Below, one piece after another: positions 51,890 through 61,424 of a stretch of DNA of 64,000 nt (within the stretch, counting starts at the first letter, position 1; every line of letters begins with the position of its first letter). Made by a program: the position numbers and the translations under genes. This DNA is from CALHVX01 sp051027215 (GTDB lineage: Bacteria > Pseudomonadota > Gammaproteobacteria > Pseudomonadales > Azotimanducaceae). The stretch covers positions 1 through 64,000 of the forward strand of contig JBPCXR010000060.1 in NCBI GenBank assembly GCA_051027215.1. Direction: 5' to 3'. The notes beneath the pieces were generated by a model. That model had not been told where the DNA came from. It saw only the letters and a program-made list of their open reading frames with translations, and ran no database searches.

Positions 51890-53203
51890 TTGCGCGCATT
51901 CTCGCCAGCGACCCGGCCCCACACATTGTCGGACATCCAGTATTGGATTCTGGGCACCATCGCCCTGCTGACCTTCTGTCCCGGACTCAGCACCGCCCAG
52001 CCGGCGACGGAGCGATTTACCGAGCACTACGATCTCATTTATCAAATCCGCGACATTGCCCGCAGCGCCGCAGCAAAGTCGTCTATTGGCAGCGGCTTTC
52101 AAGTCAGCGCCGACGGTTTAATCGTAACCAACTTCCATGTGGTTGCGGGATACGTGAATGCCCCAGAGAACCGCCGACTGGAGTATCTTGATCAACAGGG
52201 CAACAGCGGTGCGCTGGAGCTGTTGGACTTCGACGTCATCAACGATCTGGCTTTGCTAAGGCACCCAGCCCCGACACCCAAGCACTTCTCTCTCGCCGCT
52301 ACGCCGCTAACCAAAGGTGCGCTGATCTACGCCCTGGGTAACCCCCATGATCTTGGCATCACTTTGGTGTTTGGCGCCAACAACGGCATGGTGGAGCACA
52401 GTTACGATCCCCAGATTTTGTTTTCCGGTTCGCTCAATCCAGGCATGAGCGGCGGACCCGGATTGAACGAAGCAGGAGAGGTGGTAGGCGTTAACGTTGC
52501 GACCGCTGGTAGCCAGCTCAGCTTTCTGGTTCCACTTAAGGCGCTGCGAAAGCTGCTTTCGGCAAATCGAAGTGTGTCTGAGGACAGCTACCACACAGAG
52601 ATCAGCGTGCAGTTAAGACATTGGCAACAGGATCGTTTCGCAGACTTGCTCGCCAGACCCTGGCCAACAACAACGCTGGGGGAACACCAGATTCTGGATG
52701 AGTTGCGAAGTGACTTTCAGTGTTGGGGCAACAGCAACGACGAGGACAAAGACGCGAATGTGCGCACCCATCGCACTAGCTGCACATCAGGAAACAGCGT
52801 TTATTTGGGTCAACGTCTAAACACAGGGCAGATCCACTACTCGTTCGACAATCAGATCGCGCTAGATCTTTCTGCTTATCGCTTTCACGCACTGATTGGC
52901 CAACAACGCGTCTCGGCAGACAACAGCGCGAATATCGACCAGGTAACGCCATATCAATGCACTAGCGATTTCCTCACTGGACCAGAGACCGATACGACCG
53001 GCCTGCCGGGGGCTCGCTTCACCAAGGGCAGCTATTGCGTACGTACCTACACGCGGCTGGAGAAACTCTACGATGTGTTGTTCCTAGGGGAACACAGCCG
53101 CAAAGATCGGGTGCTGACCGCCCACTACACCCTAGCCGGTGTCGAGCAAGCCACTGCCGACGCGTTTCTACGCCGCTTTCTCCAGGAGCTTGGGTGGAAC
53201 TAG
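51890..53203 (+). CDS. secreted trypsin-like serine protease
   Basis: This 437-residue S1C-like protease has a signal-type hydrophobic segment (residues 16-36, ending STAQ) and the full triad: His83 in TNFHVV, Asp119 in INDLALL, Ser187 in GMSGGP. No PDZ domain follows; instead there is about 230 residues of unknown cysteine-containing sequence (CWGN, SCTSGNSV). The start is TTG. Its end overlaps the FHA membrane-protein gene by 10 bp, so the two are coupled. A periplasmic sensing or quality-control protease is inferred. Confidence 0.87.
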   Translation: MRAFSPATRPHTLSDIQYWILGTIALLTFCPGLSTAQPATERFTEHYDLIYQIRDIARSAAAKSSIGSGFQVSADGLIVTNFHVVAGYVNAPENRRLEYLDQQGNSGALELLDFDVINDLALLRHPAPTPKHFSLAATPLTKGALIYALGNPHDLGITLVFGANNGMVEHSYDPQILFSGSLNPGMSGGPGLNEAGEVVGVNVATAGSQLSFLVPLKALRKLLSANRSVSEDSYHTEISVQLRHWQQDRFADLLARPWPTTTLGEHQILDELRSDFQCWGNSNDEDKDANVRTHRTSCTSGNSVYLGQRLNTGQIHYSFDNQIALDLSAYRFHALIGQQRVSADNSANIDQVTPYQCTSDFLTGPETDTTGLPGARFTKGSYCVRTYTRLEKLYDVLFLGEHSRKDRVLTAHYTLAGVEQATADAFLRRFLQELGWN

Positions 53204-54198
53204 CCGTTACCATATTGGGTCGTCCGGCCCAGCCTGTGCAACGATTGCACCTCGGTGCCGGTCCAGCAACGTTGGGTCGCTCGTTCGCCTGCGATCTGGT
53301 ACTTGCGGATCCGCGAGTCGAAGCGGTTCACCTGGAAGTAGGTTGCGATGAAACCGGTGCACTGGTGGTTTGCGATCTCGGCTCACTAAACGGCACCAGT
53401 GTGAACGGCCAGACCATCGATCCCGGCGTTCCAATAGCGCTCGAGTCCGGGGATACACTGATACTGGGCCACACCAGGTTACGAGTATTCCGTCAGGACC
53501 ACGATGTCGGACCGGCCCGTTCGCCTTCAAACGTGGAACAACTTAGAGACCGGCTTAGCACCCCGCGCTGGCTCCTTGGCTTCACCGCCATTGGGCTCAG
53601 CATCTTCCTGCTATTTGATTACCTACACTACGGCGGCGACTACAGCACCAGTATCACTGTACGGCGCATCATGGATTTTGGCCTACAGGCAGGGTTGTGG
53701 ATGCTGTTCTGGGGCACAGTCAATAAATTGGTACGAGGAGAATTCAGCTTCTGGCCGCACTGGTGCGTTGGTGTTGCCACGGTCGCAGTGATGCCGCTGC
53801 TGGATGAACTACTGGGATTCGTCGGTTTCAATTGGCAATCCATGCAGGCCCACCGCTTCTTGGATGCGCTTTTTAACTTTGCAGTCGTGGTAGCCTCACT
53901 GTACTTCGCGCTGGGGTTAGCTACTTTTCTGCGGCGACGAGCACGAACTTGGATCGCCCTGCTGCCGGCAACGCTCATGTTGGTAACAACTTATGCCTTG
54001 CCACTAATGGCTGAAGACCGGTCGGTGGCGGTGCCAGAGCTACTCAACATTTCGCGGCCTCCGGCATTCAAACTCGCCGAGGATAGCCGTGCGACGGTCT
54101 TCATCGATGCAACAGCCAAGCTCTACCCACAAGCGCAACGGGTCGCCGCGGAACAGCTGGCAAAAGAGGCTCGAGAGTCTACAGTTGGCTTGAACTAG
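53194..54198 (+). CDS. FHA-domain membrane protein
   Basis: This 334-residue protein starts with a forkhead-associated domain (about 10-100): ATLGRSFACDLVLADP, AVHLEV and GSLNGTSVNG, the key Arg/Ser/His/Asn positions for phospho-Thr binding. Hydrophobic helices follow near 128-146, 163-180, 192-205, 225-245 and 255-270, then a periplasmic tail. GTG 53194 is fixed by AGGAG 6 bp upstream; it overlaps the protease gene. No kinase is nearby. The cytoplasmic FHA part joined to a membrane bundle suggests signalling tied to the secreted protease; this is inference. Confidence 0.85.
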   Translation: MELAVTILGRPAQPVQRLHLGAGPATLGRSFACDLVLADPRVEAVHLEVGCDETGALVVCDLGSLNGTSVNGQTIDPGVPIALESGDTLILGHTRLRVFRQDHDVGPARSPSNVEQLRDRLSTPRWLLGFTAIGLSIFLLFDYLHYGGDYSTSITVRRIMDFGLQAGLWMLFWGTVNKLVRGEFSFWPHWCVGVATVAVMPLLDELLGFVGFNWQSMQAHRFLDALFNFAVVVASLYFALGLATFLRRRARTWIALLPATLMLVTTYALPLMAEDRSVAVPELLNISRPPAFKLAEDSRATVFIDATAKLYPQAQRVAAEQLAKEARESTVGLN

Positions 54199-55841
54199 CT
54201 GCTGCAGGACAGCTGAGAACAGCCGACGCGCGTTCGCGCCCAATCTGGGCGCCGAGCCGCGTACTGCTCATGCTCAGGTTGCTCATCGTAAGGCCGTCGG
54301 AGCAGGTCCAGCAGCTCATGAACCTTGCCGAAATCGCCCTGTTCCGCGTCGTCGATGGCCAGCTGAGCGAGATAGTTACGCAACACATATTTTGGGTTGG
54401 CTTGCTGCATCTGCGAGCGCCGAGCCTGGGGCTCAAGCTCGCTGATGCGCCCAATATAGCGCTCGAGCCAGCCAAGAAACCCCGATCGTATTGAACCGTT
54501 TACTGCATCAGCGTCATAGAACGCGACACCGAGCGTTGCCAATGCTGAGTCAGGGGTATCTACCGGACTGATCTGCATCAGCGCACGGTAGAACAGCGTC
54601 ATGTCTGTCTCGGCGCTGCACAGCGTTTTCTCCAAATCCTCAAACAGCGCCATATCTTCTGCGCCATCCACAGCTGGCAACCCAAGCTTGGCGGCGAGCA
54701 TGTTGGCCGCGAGTTGCTGATAGGTACGGGCGTACTCTGCCAATGCTTCCTCCAGAGGCTCCGGCTGACCTAATAGCGGCAGAATGGCGTTCGCAAGCTG
54801 CATGAGATTCCACTGCGCGATCGCCGCTTGTTGTCCGAATCGATAACGTCGCTGCCCAGCGTCCGTGGTGTTCGGCGTCCAGTCCGGATCGTAGTCGTCC
54901 AACCAACCGTAGGGCCCGTAGTCGATGGTCAAACCGGTTACAGACATGTTGTCGGTGTTCATCACCCCATGCACGAAACCCACCCGCAGCCATTCAACAA
55001 CCATCGCCGCGGTCAACTTACAGACATTACGAAACCAAACCACGTAATCATCGACGGTTACTTGGCCCACTTGTAAATCGCGACCAGGAAACAAATGCGA
55101 AAACTCTGTAACGATGATGAAATCGGTGAATTGTCGCAGTAGGGCTTCTTCCCCCCGGGCGGAGAGCATCTGAAAATGCCCGAAGCGCACGAAAGTGGGG
55201 GCAACGCGACACACCACCGCGCCTGGCTCCAGCGCCGGGTGCCCATCGTAGAGCATGTCACGCATCACCTGTTCGCCGGTCAGAACCAGCGACAGCGCAC
55301 GGGTCGTCGGCACACCGAGGTGATGCATGGCTTCGCTGCACAGAAACTCTCGCAGCGACGAGCGCAGCACAGCAAGGCCGTCGGCTGTACGAGAAAACGG
55401 CGTCGGCCCAGCGCCTTTGAGCTGCAACATCTGCAGGCTTCCATCAACCCCTCGGACTTCGCCCAGATTGATCGCCCGACCATCACCGAGCTGCCCTGCC
55501 CAGTTACCAAACTGGTGGCCGCCATAGCAGGTGGCGTGAGGATCCATGCCGGCAAGGAGCCGATTGCCGCTGAACACCTCTGCAAAGGCAGCAGACTCAC
55601 AGGCTTCGGCGCCCAAGCCAATGAGCTGCGCGACTTCTGGTGCACAGGCAACCAAGCGCGGGGCCGCCACCTGTTGCGGTTTGACTCGCACATACAACGC
55701 ATTGCTAATTTGCCGGCGACTGTTGCTTGCATCGGGGTCAGCAGGCAGCTCGCGGGTAAAGCGGTTGTCAAAGTCAAGAGAGGGAAAGGCTGGCGCCTCT
55801 GGACCAGAAGAAAAACTCGGAGGATCTGTTGCGGCACTCAT
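54195..55841 (-). CDS. selO: protein adenylyltransferase SelO (YdiU)
   Basis: This 548-residue pseudokinase-fold enzyme transfers AMP to proteins. Seen are the GAGPTPFSRTADGLAVLRSS nucleotide loop (first 20 residues), FVHGVMNTDNMSV and TIDYGPYGWLD near the active site. The C-terminus is LSCSS; eukaryotic SelO has selenocysteine at the third residue from the end, here Cys. ATG 55841 gives the usual length; the upstream frame adds 18 residues without family sequence. It is divergent from the AI-2E gene and its end overlaps the FHA gene by 4 bp. Confidence 0.94.
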   Translation of the reverse strand: MSAATDPPSFSSGPEAPAFPSLDFDNRFTRELPADPDASNSRRQISNALYVRVKPQQVAAPRLVACAPEVAQLIGLGAEACESAAFAEVFSGNRLLAGMDPHATCYGGHQFGNWAGQLGDGRAINLGEVRGVDGSLQMLQLKGAGPTPFSRTADGLAVLRSSLREFLCSEAMHHLGVPTTRALSLVLTGEQVMRDMLYDGHPALEPGAVVCRVAPTFVRFGHFQMLSARGEEALLRQFTDFIIVTEFSHLFPGRDLQVGQVTVDDYVVWFRNVCKLTAAMVVEWLRVGFVHGVMNTDNMSVTGLTIDYGPYGWLDDYDPDWTPNTTDAGQRRYRFGQQAAIAQWNLMQLANAILPLLGQPEPLEEALAEYARTYQQLAANMLAAKLGLPAVDGAEDMALFEDLEKTLCSAETDMTLFYRALMQISPVDTPDSALATLGVAFYDADAVNGSIRSGFLGWLERYIGRISELEPQARRSQMQQANPKYVLRNYLAQLAIDDAEQGDFGKVHELLDLLRRPYDEQPEHEQYAARRPDWARTRVGCSQLSCSS

Positions 55842-55936
55842 ATGCCCATTAGAGCAGGTGTGTTTAGCGCTGAACAGCGCAGCAGAGAATCCCATCTACG
55901 GGCCAAGCAGGCACTAACTGAGTTAGCATAGGCGCG

Positions 55937-57094
55937 ATGACCAGCTCCATAGAACACATCTTTTTCTTCGGCTTGTTAGCGCTTGCGACCTTGGCATTCT
56001 TTGGCGTCATAAATGCCTTCATCGTGCCGTTGTTCTGGGCCACTGCCCTAGCCATTTTGTTCGAGCCGCTGAACGACCGCATGGCTGCGGCGATCGGCGG
56101 TCGTGGTGGGTTCGCATCGCTACTGACCATATTGCTCATCCTGCTAGCCCTCGTGCTACCGCTGATGTTGCTGGGCCTGGTTGTTACCGAAGAGGTCGTG
56201 CGTCTGATTGAAGCTATTGAAGACGGCAGCATCGATCCGGGTGCGGTTGTCCGTTGGGGCCGCGAGTCGGCACCGCTGTTGTTTGACTACGCCGCACGCG
56301 TCGGTATCGAACCGGACGGGCTTAAAGAGAAGCTCTCTGGCGCTGCACTCAGCTCAGGTCAGTGGATTGCCTCCCACGCCTTAAATCTGGGGCAGAACGC
56401 GCTGCGCTTTATGGTCATGCTGCTTCTCACTTTCTACCTACTGTTTTTCTTCCTGCGCGATGGCCACGCCAACGTTGAGCGCTTGATTCAGATTCTGCCA
56501 CTGGGTGATGCGCGCGAACGGCAGCTGTTCGATCGTTTTGCCGCTGTCGTTCGGGCAACGGTAAAGGGCACATTTGTCATCGCGGCCATTCAAGGATTGA
56601 TCGGCGGGATAACCTTTGCGCTGCTGGATATCAGAGCAGCGACACTATGGGGAGTGGTCATGGCCATGCTATCGCTGCTCCCCGCCGTGGGTGCTGCACT
56701 CATTTGGGTACCGGCTGCCGGTATGCTCATCGCCGGTGGTGACTGGGTTAGCGCGCTCATTCTGATTGGCGTTGGCATCTTTGTGATCGGCCTCGCCGAC
56801 AATCTGCTCAGACCCATCTTGGTCGGGCGAGATACACAAATGCCCGACTACCTGATATTGCTGGCAACCCTCGGTGGGCTCGCGCTGTTTGGCATTTCCG
56901 GCATGGTTATCGGTCCGCTAATTGCCGCCCTGTTCATCACCCTGTGGGAAATGTTCGAACAGAGCTACGGCGATCGAGATCAAGAACTCCTGCGTGACCA
57001 GGAGTTGGTAAGCCAAGACGTCGCCGCAGCCACGAACGAAGCAACCGACGATCCTGCAGTTGAGGTCGATGAGCCGCCATCTGCCACCAGCTAG
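55937..57094 (+). CDS. AI-2E family (PerM-like) transporter
   Basis: This 385-residue inner-membrane protein has about eight hydrophobic helices with the family's central periplasmic-side loop. Typical segments are LLTFYLLFFFLRDG, AIQGLIGGITFALLDI and GMVIGPLIAALFITLW. Members export AI-2 or drive Na+/H+ exchange; most functions are untested. The acidic C-terminal 40 residues are extra. The small lipoprotein gene starts inside its last 26 bp. Confidence 0.92.
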   Translation: MTSSIEHIFFFGLLALATLAFFGVINAFIVPLFWATALAILFEPLNDRMAAAIGGRGGFASLLTILLILLALVLPLMLLGLVVTEEVVRLIEAIEDGSIDPGAVVRWGRESAPLLFDYAARVGIEPDGLKEKLSGAALSSGQWIASHALNLGQNALRFMVMLLLTFYLLFFFLRDGHANVERLIQILPLGDARERQLFDRFAAVVRATVKGTFVIAAIQGLIGGITFALLDIRAATLWGVVMAMLSLLPAVGAALIWVPAAGMLIAGGDWVSALILIGVGIFVIGLADNLLRPILVGRDTQMPDYLILLATLGGLALFGISGMVIGPLIAALFITLWEMFEQSYGDRDQELLRDQELVSQDVAAATNEATDDPAVEVDEPPSATS

Positions 57095-57455
57095 TCGCAT
57101 ACTGGCATTGGCGATTATCAGCCTGCTGCTACTGGCTTGCGCAACGCCTCACACGCCCGAGGTCTGGGTCGGCGCTAATTTCGAGCGCTTAAACCGGGCC
57201 TTCGGAGATCCAGCAGGCATCCTCATCAATGCCCGCAACAACCGCATTTATGCCTTTCGTTTCGACGCCGTACCGCAAACCGTGGCCAGCGACGATACCC
57301 CTACGCCGATCGCCTACGGCGACGCTACCCTGGCACTCGCCGCCACCGATTGCGTGATTCTGTTTGAGCTCTCTGGTCCCGCAGTTATCGCCTGGGATTG
57401 GCAAGGCGACGGTTGCGGGCAACGCGCCCTTCCGCTGCCGTATCAATACCCCTAG
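57069..57455 (+). CDS. small lipoprotein, unknown
   Basis: This 128-residue protein has a basic N-terminus, hydrophobic core and lipobox LLAC, then a domain with FERLNRAFGDPAG, NNRIYAFRFD and VIAWDWQGDGCGQRALP. The two later cysteines (one in ATDCVILF, one in GDGCGQ) may form a disulfide. The start overlaps the AI-2E gene by 26 bp. I do not recognise the family. A periplasmic-facing lipid-anchored protein is expected. Confidence 0.75.
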   Translation: MSRHLPPASRILALAIISLLLLACATPHTPEVWVGANFERLNRAFGDPAGILINARNNRIYAFRFDAVPQTVASDDTPTPIAYGDATLALAATDCVILFELSGPAVIAWDWQGDGCGQRALPLPYQYP

Positions 57456-57598
57456 TTTTAGGCAAATAAACTAACTATTCTGCTCACCGTGGAGGTTCCG
57501 CGGCGGGTCTTTGATCTGCGCCTCGTGTTCACGTTGAGGTGCAAATTACACTGTAGGCTCTGACCATGCCGGTGCATATCCAGCCGGTGGAGGCAAGC

Positions 57599-59305
57599 AT
57601 GACAACTTCAATGCTCTCGATGACCCGCCTGGGCCTCAGCGCTTTGTTGCTGCTGGTCCTCGGTGCGTGCGGCGGCGGTGGAGGCGGCTCATCTCGCAAC
57701 AACCCTGCGCCGCCAATCGGCAACCCCGCACCACCCCAGCCTCTCACCCAGGCGCAACTCAACAGTGCCTCCATGATCGCCGCCCAGAGTACTTTCGGCC
57801 TGACTTACGAAGCCATCGTCGATATCGCCGAAACTGGCCCGGAGACATGGCTGGATGAACAGTTCGCGGTGCCGGTGACCACACACAAGTCGCTGGTAGA
57901 CGAGTTGCTCAATGCCCGAGCCGCTGGTGAGTACGCCGAGATCACCGATGATCTCGAGTTCTTGATCCTCAGTCGCCGCTTAGCCTGGTGGCATCGGGCC
58001 TTCAGTGCCCCGGATCTGGTGCGGCAACGAGTGGCGTTTGCGTTAAGCGAGATCTTTGTTGTCGCCGACACAGTCGATGCGCTGATCATCAATCCCTACG
58101 CACTAGCCACCTACTACGATTTGCTGCTCACCCACAGCTTCGGTAACTATCGCGACCTGCTCAAAGCAGTGGCGCTGCATCCAGCAATGGGAATCTACCT
58201 GAGTCATGTCAACAACCGTAAGGCTGATCCGCTGAACAACACTTTCCCAGACGAAAACTTCGCTCGGGAAGTGATGCAGCTGTTCTCTATTGGCCTGTTC
58301 GAGCTGAACCTGGATGGCAGCATTAAACTCGATGGCAACGGCGATCCTCTACCCACCTACGGCAACGAGCAGATTCGCGAGTTCGCAAAGATCTTTACCG
58401 GGCTGTCTTATGACGGTGATGCGCCCTATTTCGGCAACCCCGAGCCCGTGTATCAGCTGCCGATGATCATGTTCGATGATTTTCACGAGCCCGGGAGCAA
58501 AACATTGCTGGGCGGTCAGGTTGTGCCAGCAGGTCAGACTGGCGAGCAGGACATCGATGCTGCAGTGGACAACCTCTTCAATCATCCCAACGTCGGCCCG
58601 TTCATGGCCCGGCTGTTGATTCAGCGCCTGGTTACCTCCAACCCATCACCCGCCTACATTTCCCGAATTGCCAGTATTTTCAATGACAATGGCGCTGGCG
58701 TACGCGGCGATCTGCAAGCGGTCATTCGCGCCATGTTGCTCGATCAGGAAGCGAGCACACCAACGGATCAGGACCAAGGCGGCAAACTTCGAGAACCAAT
58801 TCTGCGCTACATCGCCTTTGTGCGAGCATTCAACCCGAGCAGCCCGGATGGTTACCTCTTTAACTATGGTTTCTACCTGCAAAACGTATTGCGCCAGCAT
58901 CCGCAATCATCGCCGAGTGTTTTTAATTTCTTTCAGCCTGATCACACACCCGCAGGCACATTGGCAGATGCCGATTTAAAGGCTCCGGAATTCCAAATCA
59001 CCACAGCCACCACCATCGCTGGCATGACCAACGTTGTGGATTTCGGCATCAACGCTGATTTCGTTACCGATGTACAACCACCGTTCGAAACAGTCTCGCT
59101 AGACTTCTCGGACTACGTCGCGTTTGCCGATGACTTAGATGGATTACTGGACCGGCTTGATTTGGTCTTCACCTACGGTCAGCTGAGCGACAGCACCCGT
59201 AGCGCGATTATCAACAGCATTCAGGATGTTGAAGACGTCAACTTTCGCACCCGCATGGCGATCTATTTGCTGTTGATTTCGCCTGACTACGCAGTACAGA
59301 GCTAG
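57599..59305 (+). CDS. DUF1800 family protein, lipoprotein
   Basis: This 568-residue DUF1800 protein has a lipoprotein signal with lipobox LGAC followed by a Gly-rich linker. Characteristic parts are the N-terminal AAQSTFGLTYEAIV, DENFAREVMQLFSIGLFELN and GPFMARLLIQRLVTSNPSP. GGAGG precedes ATG 57599. The DUF1501 gene follows by 11 bp, the usual pair in many bacteria; both are exported. The function is unknown; an extracytoplasmic processing or matrix role has been suggested. Confidence 0.92.
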   Translation: MTTSMLSMTRLGLSALLLLVLGACGGGGGGSSRNNPAPPIGNPAPPQPLTQAQLNSASMIAAQSTFGLTYEAIVDIAETGPETWLDEQFAVPVTTHKSLVDELLNARAAGEYAEITDDLEFLILSRRLAWWHRAFSAPDLVRQRVAFALSEIFVVADTVDALIINPYALATYYDLLLTHSFGNYRDLLKAVALHPAMGIYLSHVNNRKADPLNNTFPDENFAREVMQLFSIGLFELNLDGSIKLDGNGDPLPTYGNEQIREFAKIFTGLSYDGDAPYFGNPEPVYQLPMIMFDDFHEPGSKTLLGGQVVPAGQTGEQDIDAAVDNLFNHPNVGPFMARLLIQRLVTSNPSPAYISRIASIFNDNGAGVRGDLQAVIRAMLLDQEASTPTDQDQGGKLREPILRYIAFVRAFNPSSPDGYLFNYGFYLQNVLRQHPQSSPSVFNFFQPDHTPAGTLADADLKAPEFQITTATTIAGMTNVVDFGINADFVTDVQPPFETVSLDFSDYVAFADDLDGLLDRLDLVFTYGQLSDSTRSAIINSIQDVEDVNFRTRMAIYLLLISPDYAVQS

Positions 59306-59316
59306 GAGCGGCAGCC

Positions 59317-60690
59317 ATGAACAGACGTCAATTCGTTACCCACAGCTGCCGCTTGAGCGTGGCTTCTGCAACTTTGTCTAGCTCTCTGTTACAACTGGGC
59401 CTTGCCCGCCAAGCGGCTGCAGCAACCCTTTCTGACTACCGCGCGCTGGTTTGTGTATTGCTCGCCGGCGGCAATGACTCCTTCAATATGGTCGTGCCTA
59501 ACGATGCAGACCAGTACGGGGAATATGCTGCCTTGCGCTCGGACCTTGCTTTGCCCCAAGCCAGTCTGCTGCCTTTGAACGGCACCGCTGGGAATGGCCG
59601 CAACTACGGTCTGCATCCTGGCATGGCTGGCGTGCAGCAGCTGTACAACAGCGGAGACCTGGCCATAGTCGCTAATGTCGGAACCCTAATCGATCCCGTT
59701 GACGCCGCAGCAATCGCAGCTGGAGCAAAGGTCCCGCTGGGTTTGTATTCTCACTCCGATCAAATCGCTCAGTGGCAAACCGCGGTCCCAGATGACCGTA
59801 TCGCCGAAGGCTGGGGCGGCCGGCTCGCCGATCGCATGAACAGCGTGAACCTCGCCAACGGCATTTCCATGAACATCTCCCTGGGCGGTAGCAACGTTTT
59901 CCAAAGCGGCGAGCAGAGCACCGAGTACGCCATCACAGCTGAAGAAGACGGCGCTATTGGCGTCAACGCTTACGATGATGGCACCGAGTTCGGCACTTTC
60001 AAAAAATCCATCATCGATGGTTTACTCGCCGCGCCGCAAACTAATCTGCTGCGACAGGAATATGGGAACCGCTTACGTAATGCTATTGACGCAAGAGCCG
60101 TGTTCGTCGACGCGCTGCAAAAAGCGCCCACGCTCACCAGTCCGTTTAGCCCATCACCTTTTTCCCAAAGCCTGCGACAGATTGCCCGGGTAATCTCCGC
60201 ACGCACCGACCTTGGAGCCTGTCGACAAACCTTTTTTGTCTTGGTCGGTGGCTGGGATCATCACGACGAGGTGCTCGACAATCAGGCAGCCATGCTTCCG
60301 GCCATCAGTCAGGGGTTGACTGAATTCCATGCGGCCTTAGTTGAGCTGGGCATGTTGGACGCGGTGACCACCTTCACCACCTCCGATTTTGGCCGAACCC
60401 TAACCTCGAACGGCAAAGGATCCGATCACGGCTGGGGCGGCCATCACCTGGTCATGGGCGGTGCCGTCAATGGCGCAACCATGTTCGGCGACTACCCCGA
60501 GCTATCTGCCAACAGCCCGTTAGATACCGGACGCGGAGTCTTCGTGCCAACCACGGCCGTGGATGAGTACTTTGCCGATTTAGCCATATGGCTCGGCGTC
60601 AGCGACGCGGACTTGGATCAAGTGCTGCCGAATGTTCGGCGCTTCTACACACCCGGTTCAGCACAACCGCCGCTAGGGTTGTTTGCCTGA
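59317..60690 (+). CDS. DUF1501 family protein, Tat-like signal
   Basis: This 457-residue DUF1501 protein has a twin-arginine-like start (NRRQFVTHS) and hydrophobic stretch with likely cut after QAAAA. Family parts are LVCVLLAGGNDSFNMVVP, HSDQIAQWQTA, and TTFTTSDFGRTLTSNGKGSDHGW (as TSDFGRTL and GSDHGWGGHH). The fold is sulfatase/alkaline-phosphatase-like. It forms a pair with the DUF1800 gene. Enzyme activity is unknown. AGGAG precedes the ATG. Confidence 0.92.
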   Translation: MNRRQFVTHSCRLSVASATLSSSLLQLGLARQAAAATLSDYRALVCVLLAGGNDSFNMVVPNDADQYGEYAALRSDLALPQASLLPLNGTAGNGRNYGLHPGMAGVQQLYNSGDLAIVANVGTLIDPVDAAAIAAGAKVPLGLYSHSDQIAQWQTAVPDDRIAEGWGGRLADRMNSVNLANGISMNISLGGSNVFQSGEQSTEYAITAEEDGAIGVNAYDDGTEFGTFKKSIIDGLLAAPQTNLLRQEYGNRLRNAIDARAVFVDALQKAPTLTSPFSPSPFSQSLRQIARVISARTDLGACRQTFFVLVGGWDHHDEVLDNQAAMLPAISQGLTEFHAALVELGMLDAVTTFTTSDFGRTLTSNGKGSDHGWGGHHLVMGGAVNGATMFGDYPELSANSPLDTGRGVFVPTTAVDEYFADLAIWLGVSDADLDQVLPNVRRFYTPGSAQPPLGLFA

Positions 60691-60726
60691 TCCTGTTTGC
60701 AGATCTGCAGCAGGCGCAAGGCGCGC

Positions 60727-60743
60727 TTGCCGTTAAGCGGCAA
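60727..60743. terminator. hairpin between convergent genes
   Basis: TTGCCG and CGGCAA flank loop TTAAG, which holds the stop codon of the SnoaL-like gene. It lies 37 bp after the DUF1501 stop. Short stem, weak T-run. Confidence 0.35.
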
Positions 60744-61293
60744 ACTTGTAATAGGGTGGAATCTGCTCTCGGGCAATGGGCTTGAGCGTGCTGTAGGGGC
60801 TCTGGCCAAAGTAAATGTCTTCGCCAATGAGCTTACCTTCGGCATCCGCTGGCCACACCGTTACCAGCTGCGCATTGCTCAGCCAGAATTCATGCTCGCT
60901 CACAGGCACACCGTTAACCTCGGTCACTCCTGCCGCAAGCACGGACTCAGCTGAATTAACCTGCTTTACCTGGCCTTCGGTCACCACGTGATCCGATCCT
61001 GCGATGACCCGCTCAACCACAACCTCAAACTGTTCACCACCCACGGCCATCATACCGCTGTAAAACCCCCGTACCTGTTCCCGACCCTGCAGCACCATCG
61101 GTTCACCGTTACCCCAAAAATGATAGATCGGCTCCGCAGTTAAGGTGTCCATAAGCGCATCGAGATTTCCGGTAATCTCGGCTTCCATGTGATCCCGCAC
61201 TTCCTGAATCAGGGCTCGACGGCGAGGATCGGTTTCTTTTTGGGCCGCTTCCGCGAGCGGTAGCCAACTGGCATGGGGTTCAATGTCGTACAT
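60733..61293 (-). CDS. SnoaL-like/NTF2-fold protein
   Basis: This 186-residue protein has the cone-shaped NTF2/SnoaL-type fold: a helical start (RALIQEVRDHMEAEITGNLDALMDTL, in part), PIYHFWGNGEPMVLQGREQV and later strands EFWLSNAQLVTVWP. Such proteins are isomerases, cyclases, dehydratases or ligand binders. Its start is 131 bp from the divergent EthD-like gene, and the two may serve the same pathway. Substrate unknown. Confidence 0.85.
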   Translation of the reverse strand: MYDIEPHASWLPLAEAAQKETDPRRRALIQEVRDHMEAEITGNLDALMDTLTAEPIYHFWGNGEPMVLQGREQVRGFYSGMMAVGGEQFEVVVERVIAGSDHVVTEGQVKQVNSAESVLAAGVTEVNGVPVSEHEFWLSNAQLVTVWPADAEGKLIGEDIYFGQSPYSTLKPIAREQIPPYYKFAA

Positions 61294-61424
61294 TCTTAAG
61301 TTCCTTGCAGCGCCTCGTCCAACTATTGGTTAAGGTACCATTTGCATTGCGGCAACGCGATGCCACTTAAACCGCAGCAAAACTGCAATGACTCCAAGCC
61401 GCGTACGCGTTGGGCAACACCGTT

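Noticed and set aside
55176..55931. 251-residue plus-strand frame
   Set aside because: Antisense shadow of selO, with arginine/alanine-rich composition and no recognisable motif.
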